From: Acidimicrobiales bacterium
GTDB taxonomy: Bacteria; Actinomycetota; Acidimicrobiia; Acidimicrobiales; MedAcidi-G1
Direction: 5' to 3'
Length of the DNA stretch: 64,000 bases
Assembly (NCBI GenBank): GCA_029245675.1
Contig: JAQWOV010000014.1
Span: forward strand, 57,363 to 121,362
In this document: one piece after another, positions 52,157-60,905 of the stretch
Numbering within the stretch: position 1 is the first letter of the stretch
Layout: each line of letters starts with the position of its first letter
Made by a program: the position numbers and the translations under genes
Notes under the pieces: generated by a model
What the model saw: only the letters and a program-made list of their open reading frames with translations
The model's database searches: none
Told to the model about the DNA's origin: nothing

Positions 52157-52996
52157 TTACTTCTGAGACTGGCGTGCATCGCTACTTACGACCACTCGAT
52201 GCATGATACGACGTTCAGGAAGGTAATCGTCCACGGCGTAATGTTGTGAACCACGGTTATCCCAAAGAGCGATAGTTCCTGCTTGCCATCGAAGACGAAC
52301 ATGAAATTGTGGCCGATTAATGAGATCAAAAAGATAGTTCAACAAACGACGGCTCTCGGGCTGGGTCATACCGAGAATGTGAACCGTGAAAGTTTCATTT
52401 ACGTTCACAAAAGGAAGTCCAGTGACCGGATGATGATCAATAATTGGATGCACAGCCGAACCCACAGAACTCATCTGTTCATTAATTCCATCAATGCCGC
52501 CTGTCTTGTATGCGTGAGACCGAAACGATCCCATGTCATGAACAGCAGAAAGTTCCTCTAAATCTTTTCGTAAACCAGGAGGTAAAGCATTATGAACAGC
52601 GAAACAATTAGCCCACAAAGTGTCACCCCCCACTGAAGGTATCTCTACACCCTGGAGTACTGAAGCAAAAGCAGCATCTTGATTGAAGGTTAAGTCAGCA
52701 TGCCATTCGGCACTATCAGGAGGATTCTCTGGACCCATGTTCAAAACAGTGACATGGTCAAAGCCTTCAAGAGATTCATAAGTGTGATGAGTTCCTTCAA
52801 GGGGACCAAATTTACGAGCGAAAAAACTGAGTTGTTCTGGAGTTAAATGTTGATCTCGAAAAAAAAGAACAAAGTGTTTTAAAAGAGTGTCGTAAAGAAA
52901 ATCAGCTTCGGTGCCGCTAATTTCATTAGAAAGGTCAACGCCTGTGACAGTAGCTCCAATGTTGGGAGTGCACGGCACGACTTTCATAGCAGACAT
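52157..52996 (-). CDS. TauD/TfdA-family dioxygenase
   Basis: A 279-residue Fe(II)/2-oxoglutarate dioxygenase. The iron ligands are His and Asp in EWHADLTF, with the distal His in RGSQHYAVDDY and the 2-oxoglutarate Arg in PERRIMHRVV. Family members hydroxylate sulfonates, herbicides and other small acids; the substrate here is not known. It starts at 52996 and lies 25 bases after the thiamine pyrophosphokinase gene. The neighbouring TauE-type exporter is four genes away and may be unrelated. Confidence 0.88.
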   Translation of the reverse strand: MSAMKVVPCTPNIGATVTGVDLSNEISGTEADFLYDTLLKHFVLFFRDQHLTPEQLSFFARKFGPLEGTHHTYESLEGFDHVTVLNMGPENPPDSAEWHADLTFNQDAAFASVLQGVEIPSVGGDTLWANCFAVHNALPPGLRKDLEELSAVHDMGSFRSHAYKTGGIDGINEQMSSVGSAVHPIIDHHPVTGLPFVNVNETFTVHILGMTQPESRRLLNYLFDLINRPQFHVRLRWQAGTIALWDNRGSQHYAVDDYLPERRIMHRVVVSSDARQSQK

Positions 52997-53021
52997 ATGA
53001 AGAACAGTACTACGGGCGGCT

Positions 53022-53642
53022 TCATTCAGGTTGACTGATGAAAACTAAAAGAACTCCAGAACGTATAGAGATAGACACGTTTTCTGCAATGGAACGATTA
53101 GACATTCCACGGCCTTCGCCCAACAAGAGACTTTCATCCGAAAGAGACCATTGCAGTCCGGTTGTAGTAACTCCGGCAACTTCATTTCCCACCGGAAGTA
53201 AACTCACCTGCGCACCAACAAGAACAACAACCTCCAAAGAGTTGTGAACAATCCAGACATGAGAATCATCAACAACCATCGATAGAGACATGTGTGCCCA
53301 CTGTTCGTTCACGAGAACTAAAAGATTATTAAACGAATGATCAACTCGTCCTTGAAAAGTACCGACAACAGTGACTTGAGTAGCCCCCAACTTTGAAGAT
53401 TCCTCTAAAGCTAGCTCAAGATCAGTTACATCTTTATCTACAGGATGCTGTACAACTTTCTTCGCTGAGTTTCTACCCGCTTGAGTCACAGAATCAAGAT
53501 CACCTACAAGAACATCAACTTGATATCCATTCTCTACCGCATGATCAGCCCCATGATCAGCTGCAACAACAAAGTCAACATCAAATTCAGGTAAAGAATG
53601 CGGGATAGGCCCACCAGAAAAAATTAAAACATGGCACGTCAT
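53022..53642 (-). CDS. Thiamine pyrophosphokinase
   Basis: A 206-residue thiamine pyrophosphokinase, which converts thiamine to thiamine diphosphate using ATP. AADHGADHAVENG, LVGDLDSV, DKDVTDLELAL and GRVDHSFNNLLVL are the family signature, and TGLQWSL begins the C-terminal beta domain. A number of Val and Ser residues in the C-terminal half look unusual but no break is seen. Its start overlaps the ABC ATPase stop by 4 bases. Confidence 0.87.
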   Translation of the reverse strand: MTCHVLIFSGGPIPHSLPEFDVDFVVAADHGADHAVENGYQVDVLVGDLDSVTQAGRNSAKKVVQHPVDKDVTDLELALEESSKLGATQVTVVGTFQGRVDHSFNNLLVLVNEQWAHMSLSMVVDDSHVWIVHNSLEVVVLVGAQVSLLPVGNEVAGVTTTGLQWSLSDESLLLGEGRGMSNRSIAENVSISIRSGVLLVFISQPE

Positions 53643-54433
53643 GGTTTATCAGACACCTTAGCGAAGTAACGACCGCTTTGATTTGACAGTGAGATTTGAA
53701 GATCGAAGCATTTACTCAAGTTCTTAGAATTCATTACTTCTTTCATATCACCCTGATTAATCATCTGACCGTTAGACATAAGAGCGGCATGAGTGAAACC
53801 TTCAGGAATGTCCTCCACGTGATGAGTCACCAGAACAACCGATGGCCCCGAAGAATCAGAAGCCAACGAAGTCAATGAAGAAAGTAATTCTTCTCTCCCT
53901 CCAAGATCCAACCCTGCAGTGGGTTCATCAAGCAGAACTAATCCAGGGTCAGTCATAAGAGAGCGAGCAAGAAGAACGCGCTGTTTCTCTCCAGATGACA
54001 AAACACTAAAAGCATGGTTGGCTCTATCTCCGCAGCCGACCTGTTCAAGTAGTAAACATGCTCGATCATGATCGTTTTTTGAATAGGTATGCCACCAAGT
54101 TTCAAGGGCGCCATATAACGCAGTCATGACCACCTCGTAAGCCATGATGTTGGATCGAAAAGAACTAGACAGAGAGGCGGAAACAAATCCCACCTCACTT
54201 TTTAATTGACGAATATCGACCCGACCAAGCTCATGGCCGAGAACAGTCACGTCACCAGAAGAAGGATGAAGGTGAAGCCCAGCTATTTGAAGCAGAGTGC
54301 TCTTTCCGGAACCGTTAGGACCAAGAACTACCCAGTGCTCACCTTGTTTGACCTGCCATGAGATATCTGACAGAGCAGCGGTTTCAGCAAACCTTCGCTC
54401 AACGTTTTCAAGACAAATTACGTAATCAAACAT
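53639..54433 (-). CDS. ABC transporter ATP-binding protein
   Basis: A 264-residue ABC ATPase. Walker [17 protein letters not shown], signature LSSGEKQRVLLARSL, Walker B LVLLDEPTAGLD and switch HH in VLVTHHVEDIP are intact. The resemblance is to ModF-like or heme/iron-type ATPases; there is no permease next to it. It lies between thiamine pyrophosphokinase and the TauE-type protein, 8 bases from the latter's stop. Confidence 0.85.
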   Translation of the reverse strand: MFDYVICLENVERRFAETAALSDISWQVKQGEHWVVLGPNGSGKSTLLQIAGLHLHPSSGDVTVLGHELGRVDIRQLKSEVGFVSASLSSSFRSNIMAYEVVMTALYGALETWWHTYSKNDHDRACLLLEQVGCGDRANHAFSVLSSGEKQRVLLARSLMTDPGLVLLDEPTAGLDLGGREELLSSLTSLASDSSGPSVVLVTHHVEDIPEGFTHAALMSNGQMINQGDMKEVMNSKNLSKCFDLQISLSNQSGRYFAKVSDKP

Positions 54434-54441
54434 TTCAAGAA

Positions 54442-55191
54442 TTAAAATAGGGAACGCAAGAGTAAGGCAATGGCTCCTGCGGAAGAGAGAAAGTAGATGA
54501 AGTACACGATTCGAACGGAATCAACACGAGACCTTAAAGGCCCAGAGATCAAAATACCCGCAATAGCGGCAGGAAGAAGCAACAAAGAGTTCCAAATATC
54601 GCTGATCTCAAACTGTCCACCCAAAATAAGACCCAAAATAGAAAGAGAAGATCCGATTACAAAATAAGGAGACATGGTTGCTCGAAAAGATGGTCCTGGT
54701 AAATCTTTCAGAGCCAACGCTATTGGAGGCCCACCTATCCCCACCGTTGTAGCCATAAATCCGCTTACGCCACCGGCAAGAGCCACTATCGGTCGAGTTC
54801 GTGAAAGAGTGAGCCCGCTTAGTTGTAGTCCTATAGCAAGAAGAATAAGAATCCCAAATAAGAGCCCTAAATGGTCAGAGGAAATCAAACTTAAAGCTAG
54901 AACACCAAGAACCACTCCCGGTACTCTTCCGACAAGAGCAGAGATCACCGCAGGACGGTCAACATTGCCGCGTTCACGCCAAGCCAGCATTAAATTCATT
55001 ATCGGGTTTACTACCAAAATTGGAATTGGTATAAGTTCAGGGTTAATGAGAGCTAACAATGGAACAGCAAAAAGATTTGCACCAAAACCGATAGATCCTT
55101 GAATGACGGAAGCAATCATAAAGATCGAAATGATTAGAAATATCTCAATACCTGACATAGCAAGACTGATACTAACTCTTTTTAATGGCAC
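54442..55191 (-). CDS. TauE/SafE-family membrane protein
   Basis: A 249-residue membrane protein with about seven helices. SIGFGANLFAVPLLALINPE at the start and GFMATTVGIGGPPIALALK in the middle are the two repeats of the TauE/SafE (sulfite or organosulfonate exporter) family. Substrate unknown. The start may be GTG at 55191 or the ATG at 55158 (MSGIEIFLI); the latter fits the first helix better. It is divergent from the CorC/HlyC genes. Confidence 0.87.
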   Translation of the reverse strand: MPLKRVSISLAMSGIEIFLIISIFMIASVIQGSIGFGANLFAVPLLALINPELIPIPILVVNPIMNLMLAWRERGNVDRPAVISALVGRVPGVVLGVLALSLISSDHLGLLFGILILLAIGLQLSGLTLSRTRPIVALAGGVSGFMATTVGIGGPPIALALKDLPGPSFRATMSPYFVIGSSLSILGLILGGQFEISDIWNSLLLLPAAIAGILISGPLRSRVDSVRIVYFIYFLSSAGAIALLLRSLF

Positions 55192-55232
55192 AACTATGTG
55201 CCTGCGATCTTTCTCGCTAAAGTAATAACTTA

Positions 55233-56495
55233 ATGAACACCACCTCTGGTCTTCTCATCATGGCTGCTCTCCTTGCGCTCAATGCAAGTTTTGTGGCTGC
55301 TGAATTCAGTTTGCTCGCTCTTGATAGAGCGCGTGTAGAGGCACAAGCAAATCAGGGAAGTCGTATCCATCGAGTTCTTCTTAGCGCTTTAAAACGCCTA
55401 ACTGAACAAATGTCAGGATGTCAATTCGGAATTACGTTATCCGCATTGATGCTTGGCTTTGTTGCTGAACCAACAATGGCCCGCCTATTAACCGGAGATG
55501 ATCATCCAACAGGTTGGAGCGTTCTCCTCGCAGTATTTGTCGCAACAGTTCTCCACTTAATAATCGGAGAACAAGTCCCAAAATACATAGCGCTTGCGGC
55601 TCCAGAACCAACGGCCAGAAAGCTAGTGCCTTTATTAGCTGGCTACAGCGTTTTAGTTCGCCCGTTAGTGAAACTTTTAAACAGCACAGCTAATTTAGTT
55701 GTTCGACGGTTCGGAGTTGAACCTCGAAACGAAATAGATACTTCCCGAACACCCGAAGAATTAGAGACTTTAATCGCGGAAAGAGGATCAAGCGCTTTAC
55801 ACCCAGAAGAAGTATCGCTTCTAACTCGATCATTAAGATTCAGCGATAAAACCGCAGTGGATGCATTAATTCCACGTATCGATGTAGATGCTTTACAACG
55901 AGCTACTCAGGTTTCAGATCTAATAAAGCATTCGCTGGATACAGGGCGTTCAAGATTTCCAATATTTGATAAAGACCTTGATGACATTATTGGCGTTGTT
56001 CATGTCAAATCGGTTTACCGCCTATCTCCAGAAGAGAGAAATACGACACTTGTGTCAGAAATTATGAGAGAAATTCTTGCAGTTCCTGAAACAAGGAAAC
56101 TGGAAGAAATATTGTCAGATATGCGAGACAACAGGACTCAGATGGCAGTTGTAATCGATGAACATGGTGCAACAGCTGGGATCATAACTTTAGAAGATTT
56201 ACTAGAAGAAATATTAGGAGAAATTAAAGACGAGTATGACAGTGATTTGACTTCAGCAGAGTTGGAGAACCCTGGAAGTTTCCTTGTTGCTGGTCGCTTG
56301 AATTTCGAAGAAGTATTTGATGCGACAGGCTTCCGAATCCCTGAAGGACCATATGAAACTCTTGCCGGTTTTGTTCTTGAACGACTCGGACACCTAGCAG
56401 AGCCAAGAGAGAGGGTCGTTGAAAAAGATTGGATAATAGAAGTAGTTGAAGTCAGAAGACGACGAATCATTACTCTTCGGGTGACTTCATCATGA
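55233..56495 (+). CDS. CNNM/CorC-HlyC family protein with CBS domains (first)
   Basis: A 420-residue protein with an N-terminal DUF21 membrane domain (about 1-190), a CBS pair (ALIPRIDVDAL to LEDLLEEILGEI, about 205-330) and a C-terminal CorC/HlyC domain (GRLNFEEVFDATGF onward). NASFVAAEFSLLALDRARVEAQA and LSALMLGFVAEP are typical. Such proteins take part in magnesium or cobalt efflux. It overlaps the next paralog by 4 bases, so both are coupled. Confidence 0.88.
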   Translation: MNTTSGLLIMAALLALNASFVAAEFSLLALDRARVEAQANQGSRIHRVLLSALKRLTEQMSGCQFGITLSALMLGFVAEPTMARLLTGDDHPTGWSVLLAVFVATVLHLIIGEQVPKYIALAAPEPTARKLVPLLAGYSVLVRPLVKLLNSTANLVVRRFGVEPRNEIDTSRTPEELETLIAERGSSALHPEEVSLLTRSLRFSDKTAVDALIPRIDVDALQRATQVSDLIKHSLDTGRSRFPIFDKDLDDIIGVVHVKSVYRLSPEERNTTLVSEIMREILAVPETRKLEEILSDMRDNRTQMAVVIDEHGATAGIITLEDLLEEILGEIKDEYDSDLTSAELENPGSFLVAGRLNFEEVFDATGFRIPEGPYETLAGFVLERLGHLAEPRERVVEKDWIIEVVEVRRRRIITLRVTSS

Positions 56496-57520
56496 TCTTC
56501 TTAGGCGTAGTTCTTCTAATAGTGATGAATGCTATTTTTGTGGCAGTTGAATTTGCACTAATAGCAAGTCGACCTCTTCGATTAAAAGAAGGCGCAGAAG
56601 ACGGAAACCGAAACTCTATTCGGGCCTTAGAAGCACACAAAGATCTCCGAAGACAACTTTCAGGAGCTCAACTAGGCATTACTGCGAGCAGTGTGGTTTT
56701 GGGTATTATCGCCGAACCATCTATAGGTCGACTTATTCATCCAGTAGCAGAATTTTTTGGGGCTTCAGAAACTCTGGCCGAAAGTATTAGTTGGATAGTG
56801 GCAATTGGAATAGCAGGAACGATTCAGTTACTTCTAGGAGAGATGGTGCCAAAAAATCTTGCTGTTACCGCTCCTGAAAAAACTTTGCAACGGCTTATAT
56901 CTGTGCATCATTTATTTGTAGTATCTATGACTCCACTAATCTGGACGCTCGATAAGTTAGCCGCCGTTTTAGTTAAACCATTCGGGTACACGCCAGTTGA
57001 TGAAGTTAATCACGCGTTAGGCGCTTCAGAACTTTCAGCAATTCTCGAATCATCGCATGAAAAAGGCACAATCGATGAATTTGAACATGAACTCTTAACA
57101 AATGCGCTAGACCTCGGTATACGTCCAGTCAATGAAATATCGATTTCAAGAGAAGAAATGGTTGTGGTGCGTAAAGGGATGACCATCGCCGAAATTGAGA
57201 AACAAATTTTACTTAGTGGTCACACACGTTTACCTGTGATCGGAAAAGATCTCGATGAAATTCTTGGCATGGTGCATGCCAAAGACCTTCTCAAATACGG
57301 CCCAGAAATGCAGAACTCAATACTTCCAGAGAACTCAATACGAGAACTTGCGATAGTTTCACCAGAAATGACACAAGAAGAAGCGTTAATGCGTATGCGG
57401 GTAAACAGAAATCATCAGATGGTTTTACAGGACATTAGTTCGAAAACCATAGGCCTTATAACAATGGAAGATGTTGTTGAAGAACTAGTTGGAGAATTTT
57501 CTGACGAATCAGATGCTTAG
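56492..57520 (+). CDS. CNNM/CorC-HlyC family protein (second, shorter)
   Basis: A 342-residue paralog of the preceding gene, with the DUF21 membrane domain (NAIFVAVEFALIASRPLRLKEGA, GITASSVVLGIIAEPS) and a CBS pair ending ITMEDVVEELVGEFSDE. It lacks the C-terminal CorC/HlyC domain found in its neighbour. The pairing of a full and a short copy is common in actinobacteria and suggests a heteromeric transporter. Its start overlaps the first copy by 4 bases. Confidence 0.87.
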   Translation: MIFLGVVLLIVMNAIFVAVEFALIASRPLRLKEGAEDGNRNSIRALEAHKDLRRQLSGAQLGITASSVVLGIIAEPSIGRLIHPVAEFFGASETLAESISWIVAIGIAGTIQLLLGEMVPKNLAVTAPEKTLQRLISVHHLFVVSMTPLIWTLDKLAAVLVKPFGYTPVDEVNHALGASELSAILESSHEKGTIDEFEHELLTNALDLGIRPVNEISISREEMVVVRKGMTIAEIEKQILLSGHTRLPVIGKDLDEILGMVHAKDLLKYGPEMQNSILPENSIRELAIVSPEMTQEEALMRMRVNRNHQMVLQDISSKTIGLITMEDVVEELVGEFSDESDA

Positions 57521-57523
57521 CTT

Positions 57524-58291
57524 TTAAGCTCCGACTGCATGAAACCCACCGTCTACATGAACCATTTCTCCCGTAGTAGACGGGAACCAGTCAGAAAGTA
57601 ACGCTACACAAGCACGCGCGACAGGCTCAGAGTCATGAATGTCCCAGCCAAGCGGAGAGCGTTCGCCCCAAACTTCTTCGAACGCAGCAAAACCGGGAAT
57701 ACTTTTCGCTGCCATGGTTCTAATCGGACCAGCAGCAACCATATTGACTCGAATGCCCTCCGGTCCAAGTGATCTCGCCAAATATCTAGAAGTTGATTCT
57801 AAGGCAGCCTTAGCGACCCCCATCCAGTTGTACGCTGGCCAAGCGAACCGAGCATCAAAATCAAGGCCAACGATAGATCCACCTTCAGTCATCAAAGGTC
57901 GCACAACCTCCGCCACTGTTTTTAGCGAATAAGCAGAAATTTCCATCGCAACAGAAACATCCTCCCATTTAGGAGTCATAAAGTCTTCCCCCAGGCAAGC
58001 TTCAGGAGCAAAACCTATTGCGTGAAGGGCACCATCTACTCGCCCCCAAGATTTGATTAGTTGTTTCTGGAGAGCATCTGACTGTTCAGAAGAAGTGACG
58101 TCAAATTCAAGAACTTCAGGGACTATCGGTAGTTTTTTTGCTGTTCTTTGAGTTAGACGCATTCCACGTCCCGCCCCGGTCAAAATGATCTCCGCACCTT
58201 GTTCCTGAGCTAATCGGGCAACTGAAAACGCTAACGAAGCGTCGGTAAGAACACCAGTGATTAACAACTTCTTATCGTCAAGAATACCCAC
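57524..58291 (-). CDS. fabI: Enoyl-ACP reductase (NADH), FabI/InhA type
   Basis: A 255-residue SDR that performs the last reduction of fatty acid elongation. The N-terminus GILDDKKLLITGVLTDASLAFSVARLAQEQGAEI, the substrate region and the catalytic Tyr and Lys in YNWMGVAKAALES, and DFDARFAWPAYNWMG are like InhA. GPIRTMAAKSIPGF matches the substrate loop. The start is GTG at 58291 with GGGAGAG 5 bases upstream. It is divergent from thrS. Confidence 0.92.
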   Translation of the reverse strand: MGILDDKKLLITGVLTDASLAFSVARLAQEQGAEIILTGAGRGMRLTQRTAKKLPIVPEVLEFDVTSSEQSDALQKQLIKSWGRVDGALHAIGFAPEACLGEDFMTPKWEDVSVAMEISAYSLKTVAEVVRPLMTEGGSIVGLDFDARFAWPAYNWMGVAKAALESTSRYLARSLGPEGIRVNMVAAGPIRTMAAKSIPGFAAFEEVWGERSPLGWDIHDSEPVARACVALLSDWFPSTTGEMVHVDGGFHAVGA

Positions 58292-58363
58292 GTAACTCTC
58301 CCGTACATGAAACTATTTTTTTCGCTATCCTCAATCAAGACCTTACCTCTCAGAGGCTAAAAA

Positions 58364-58426
58364 ATGTGGCAAGACGTTATTCCCACAGGATTGCCCTCTC
58401 TATTGACTATTCTCAAGACAGTATGA
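58364..58426 (+). CDS. Candidate 20-codon leader ORF before thrS
   Basis: An ATG at 58364 with an ideal AGAGG ribosome-binding site (58352-58356, 7-base spacing) opens 20 codons, starting MWQDVIPTG and ending in TGA at 58424-58426. That stop overlaps the thrS ATG at 58423 as ATGA, so translation would be coupled. Three of 20 codons are Thr. It may control thrS by attenuation or simply be a translational coupler. The alternative is that thrS itself starts at the GTG at 58366 with a 19-residue extension. Not proven. Confidence 0.35.
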   Translation: MWQDVIPTGLPSLLTILKTV

Positions 58427-60390
58427 CTGATATAAAAATAACTCTTCCAGACGGCTCTTCTCGAACGTTGCTAGATGGCGCCACTGGTTACGATCTTGCA
58501 GCCGAAATTGGAAGTGGATTAGCGAAGGCAGCTCTAGTCATGAAAATCGGAGAAGAGACCCTTGATTTGAATACGCCATTAACTGACGGAGATGTAGTGG
58601 CGATAGTTACTCAAGAAAGCAAAGAAGGACTTGAAGTTCTTCGTCATTCAACTGCTCATGTACTGGCCCAAGCAGTATTAGATCTCTGGCCTGAAGCAAC
58701 CTACGCGATCGGGCCACCAATAGAGCATGGTTTTTACTACGACTTCTATCTGCCAGAAAACGCTACTTTTAATCCTGAAGACCTTGAAGTTATAGAAAAG
58801 CGGATGCGTGAAATTGTTAAAGCAGATCAGAAGTTTCACCGACATGAAATAACTGCAGATGAAGCTCTGGATTTATTTTCTACCCACGAATATAAAAAAG
58901 AAATCATTGAGAAAGTTGCTTCAGGTAGCAGTGACGAAGAATTGGCATCAGAAATAAAGTTCGATGGAACTGTTAGTTATTACCAAAATGATGAAGGTTT
59001 TGTTGATTTATGTTTAGGCCCACATGTTCCCTCCACAGGAAGACTTGGGCATTTCGCACTACAAAAAGTCGCAGGAGCTTATTGGCGAGGTGACACCAGC
59101 AGACCAATGCTCCAGAGGATCTATGGAACTGCATGGGCAAACAAAAAAGACCTAAAGGACCATCTCCAGCGTTTAGTCGAAGCCGAAAAACGAGATCACC
59201 GTCGACTAGCCTCGGATCTAGACTTAGTTTCATGGCCGGAGAACTTAGGGCCAGGCCTAGCGGTGTGGCATCCAAAAGGGGCTCTTGTCCGAAAAATTAT
59301 TGAAGACTACAGCCGTGAACGTCACGAAAGTGGCGGATACGACTTTGTCTATAGCCCGCATATCGCAAAATCTGTTCTTTGGGAAACAAGTGGACATCTT
59401 GATTTCTACTCCGAAGGCATGTACCCGCCAATGGAACTAGATGGAGTTTCCTACTATCCCAAACCAATGAACTGCCCATTTCATGTTGCTGTGTATCAAA
59501 GTAGTCAACGAAGTTATCGAGAACTTCCCTTGCGATTCTTTGAACTCGGAACGGTTTATCGATATGAACTATCAGGAGCAATCCACGGCCTACTAAGAAG
59601 TCGAGGCTTCACACAAGATGACTCTCACATTTTCTGCACTCAAGAAAATATAGAAGAAGAACTCGCTTCGCTACTAAATTTCACCCTTTCAGTTTTGCAA
59701 GCTTTTGGATTCACCGATTTTCAAGCAAAGTTATCCACTCGACCAGAAGAAAAATCTGTTGGGGAAGATGAGCTTTGGAACATAGCTACAGATGGTTTAC
59801 GAGCAGCTTTGGAATCCGCAAACCTTGAATACATCGTTGATGAAGGGGGAGGGGCTTTCTATGGGCCAAAGATAGATGTAGACATAACTGATGCCATTGG
59901 ACGCTCTTGGCAACTCTCAACCATCCAACTTGACTTCAACCTTCCCGAAAGGTTTGCTCTGGAATATGTTGGCACTGATGGCAATCGCCATCGACCGGTG
60001 ATGATACATCGTGCGCTAATGGGGTCAATTGAAAGATTCTTTGGTGTGCTCCTCGAACATTACGCAGGCGCTTTTCCAACGTGGCTGGCTCCAGAACAAG
60101 TTCGCATTCTTCCCATAGCAGGAGAACATGAGGACTACGCACAAGAATTGCTGACAGAACTAACGCGATCTGGCTTTAGGGCATCAATTGAAGCAGCGAC
60201 AGATCCATTAGGTAAACGAGTTCGTGAAGCAAAAATCGAAAAAATTCCACACGTGCTCGTAGTCGGAAAAGACGATATTGCTAATAGAACCGTCGGGGAA
60301 AATGTTCGAGGATCAGAGAACCCGGAAAGAGATTTACCATTTGAAGAATTTCTTTCCCGTTTAACCCATGAAGTAGAAGAACGTAAGTGA
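58423..60390 (+). CDS. thrS: Threonyl-tRNA synthetase
   Basis: A 655-residue class II synthetase. It has a TGS domain at the start (MTDIKITLPDGS), the editing/SAD domain with HSTAHVLAQAV, and the core with SGHLDFYSEGMYPP, KPMNCPFHVAVYQS, RFFELGTVYRYELSGAIHGLLRSRGFTQDDSH and the C-terminal anticodon domain RILPIAGEHEDYAQEL. The ATG at 58423 gives the typical TGS start; see the leader ORF for the alternative GTG at 58366. The HIT gene overlaps its stop by 4 bases. Confidence 0.93.
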   Translation: MTDIKITLPDGSSRTLLDGATGYDLAAEIGSGLAKAALVMKIGEETLDLNTPLTDGDVVAIVTQESKEGLEVLRHSTAHVLAQAVLDLWPEATYAIGPPIEHGFYYDFYLPENATFNPEDLEVIEKRMREIVKADQKFHRHEITADEALDLFSTHEYKKEIIEKVASGSSDEELASEIKFDGTVSYYQNDEGFVDLCLGPHVPSTGRLGHFALQKVAGAYWRGDTSRPMLQRIYGTAWANKKDLKDHLQRLVEAEKRDHRRLASDLDLVSWPENLGPGLAVWHPKGALVRKIIEDYSRERHESGGYDFVYSPHIAKSVLWETSGHLDFYSEGMYPPMELDGVSYYPKPMNCPFHVAVYQSSQRSYRELPLRFFELGTVYRYELSGAIHGLLRSRGFTQDDSHIFCTQENIEEELASLLNFTLSVLQAFGFTDFQAKLSTRPEEKSVGEDELWNIATDGLRAALESANLEYIVDEGGGAFYGPKIDVDITDAIGRSWQLSTIQLDFNLPERFALEYVGTDGNRHRPVMIHRALMGSIERFFGVLLEHYAGAFPTWLAPEQVRILPIAGEHEDYAQELLTELTRSGFRASIEAATDPLGKRVREAKIEKIPHVLVVGKDDIANRTVGENVRGSENPERDLPFEEFLSRLTHEVEERK

Positions 60391-60905
60391 GTCAACTAGA
60401 GCATCTCTGGGCTGGATGGCGCCAAGCATATATAAAGGGTGAAACCAGTCCGCAGTCTTTAGTAGAAACTCCGGAGGGGGTATCGATTTTCTCGGCTATA
60501 GAACAAAGTGAACTTCCAGATGAGGAAACACTAATTATTCACAGAGGAGAGACTTGCTTTGTTCTGCTAAATGTTTACCCATATACCACCGGACACACAA
60601 TGATTATTCCGCTTAGAGAAGTGGAAGCATTAACTGATTTAACATCTCAAGAGTACGAAGAACTCTGGCAGTTAGTTAAAAAGACAGTTCAGTCCTTAGA
60701 GGAGGCATATCACCCTGATGGAATAAATGTAGGCCTTAACCAAGGGAAGGCAGCAGGTGCAGGAATCCCTGAACATTTGCATGTTCATTGTCTTCCAAGG
60801 TGGTCTGGGGATACAAATTTTTCTACAACAGTTGCTGGGGCTAGAGTGCTTCCCGAATCTTTAACTGATACGTGGACTCGATTACGCGAAGCGTGGAATA
60901 AATGA
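60387..60905 (+). CDS. HIT-family hydrolase/phosphorylase-like protein
   Basis: A 172-residue histidine-triad protein of the AP4A phosphorylase-like subgroup. The triad is HLHVHCLPRW, and CFVLLNVYPYTTGHTMIIP is also typical. It should split dinucleoside polyphosphates or nucleoside phosphoramidates. The start is GTG at 60387, overlapping the thrS stop (GTGA), and its own stop overlaps the next gene by 4 bases. Linkage of HIT to thrS is common in actinobacteria. Confidence 0.9.
   Translation: MSQLEHLWAGWRQAYIKGETSPQSLVETPEGVSIFSAIEQSELPDEETLIIHRGETCFVLLNVYPYTTGHTMIIPLREVEALTDLTSQEYEELWQLVKKTVQSLEEAYHPDGINVGLNQGKAAGAGIPEHLHVHCLPRWSGDTNFSTTVAGARVLPESLTDTWTRLREAWNK

Noticed and set aside
57515..57529. 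Short GCTTA/TAAGC hairpin between the second CorC-type gene and fabI as a terminator
   Set aside because: Only 5 bp of stem and no T-run; too weak to call.
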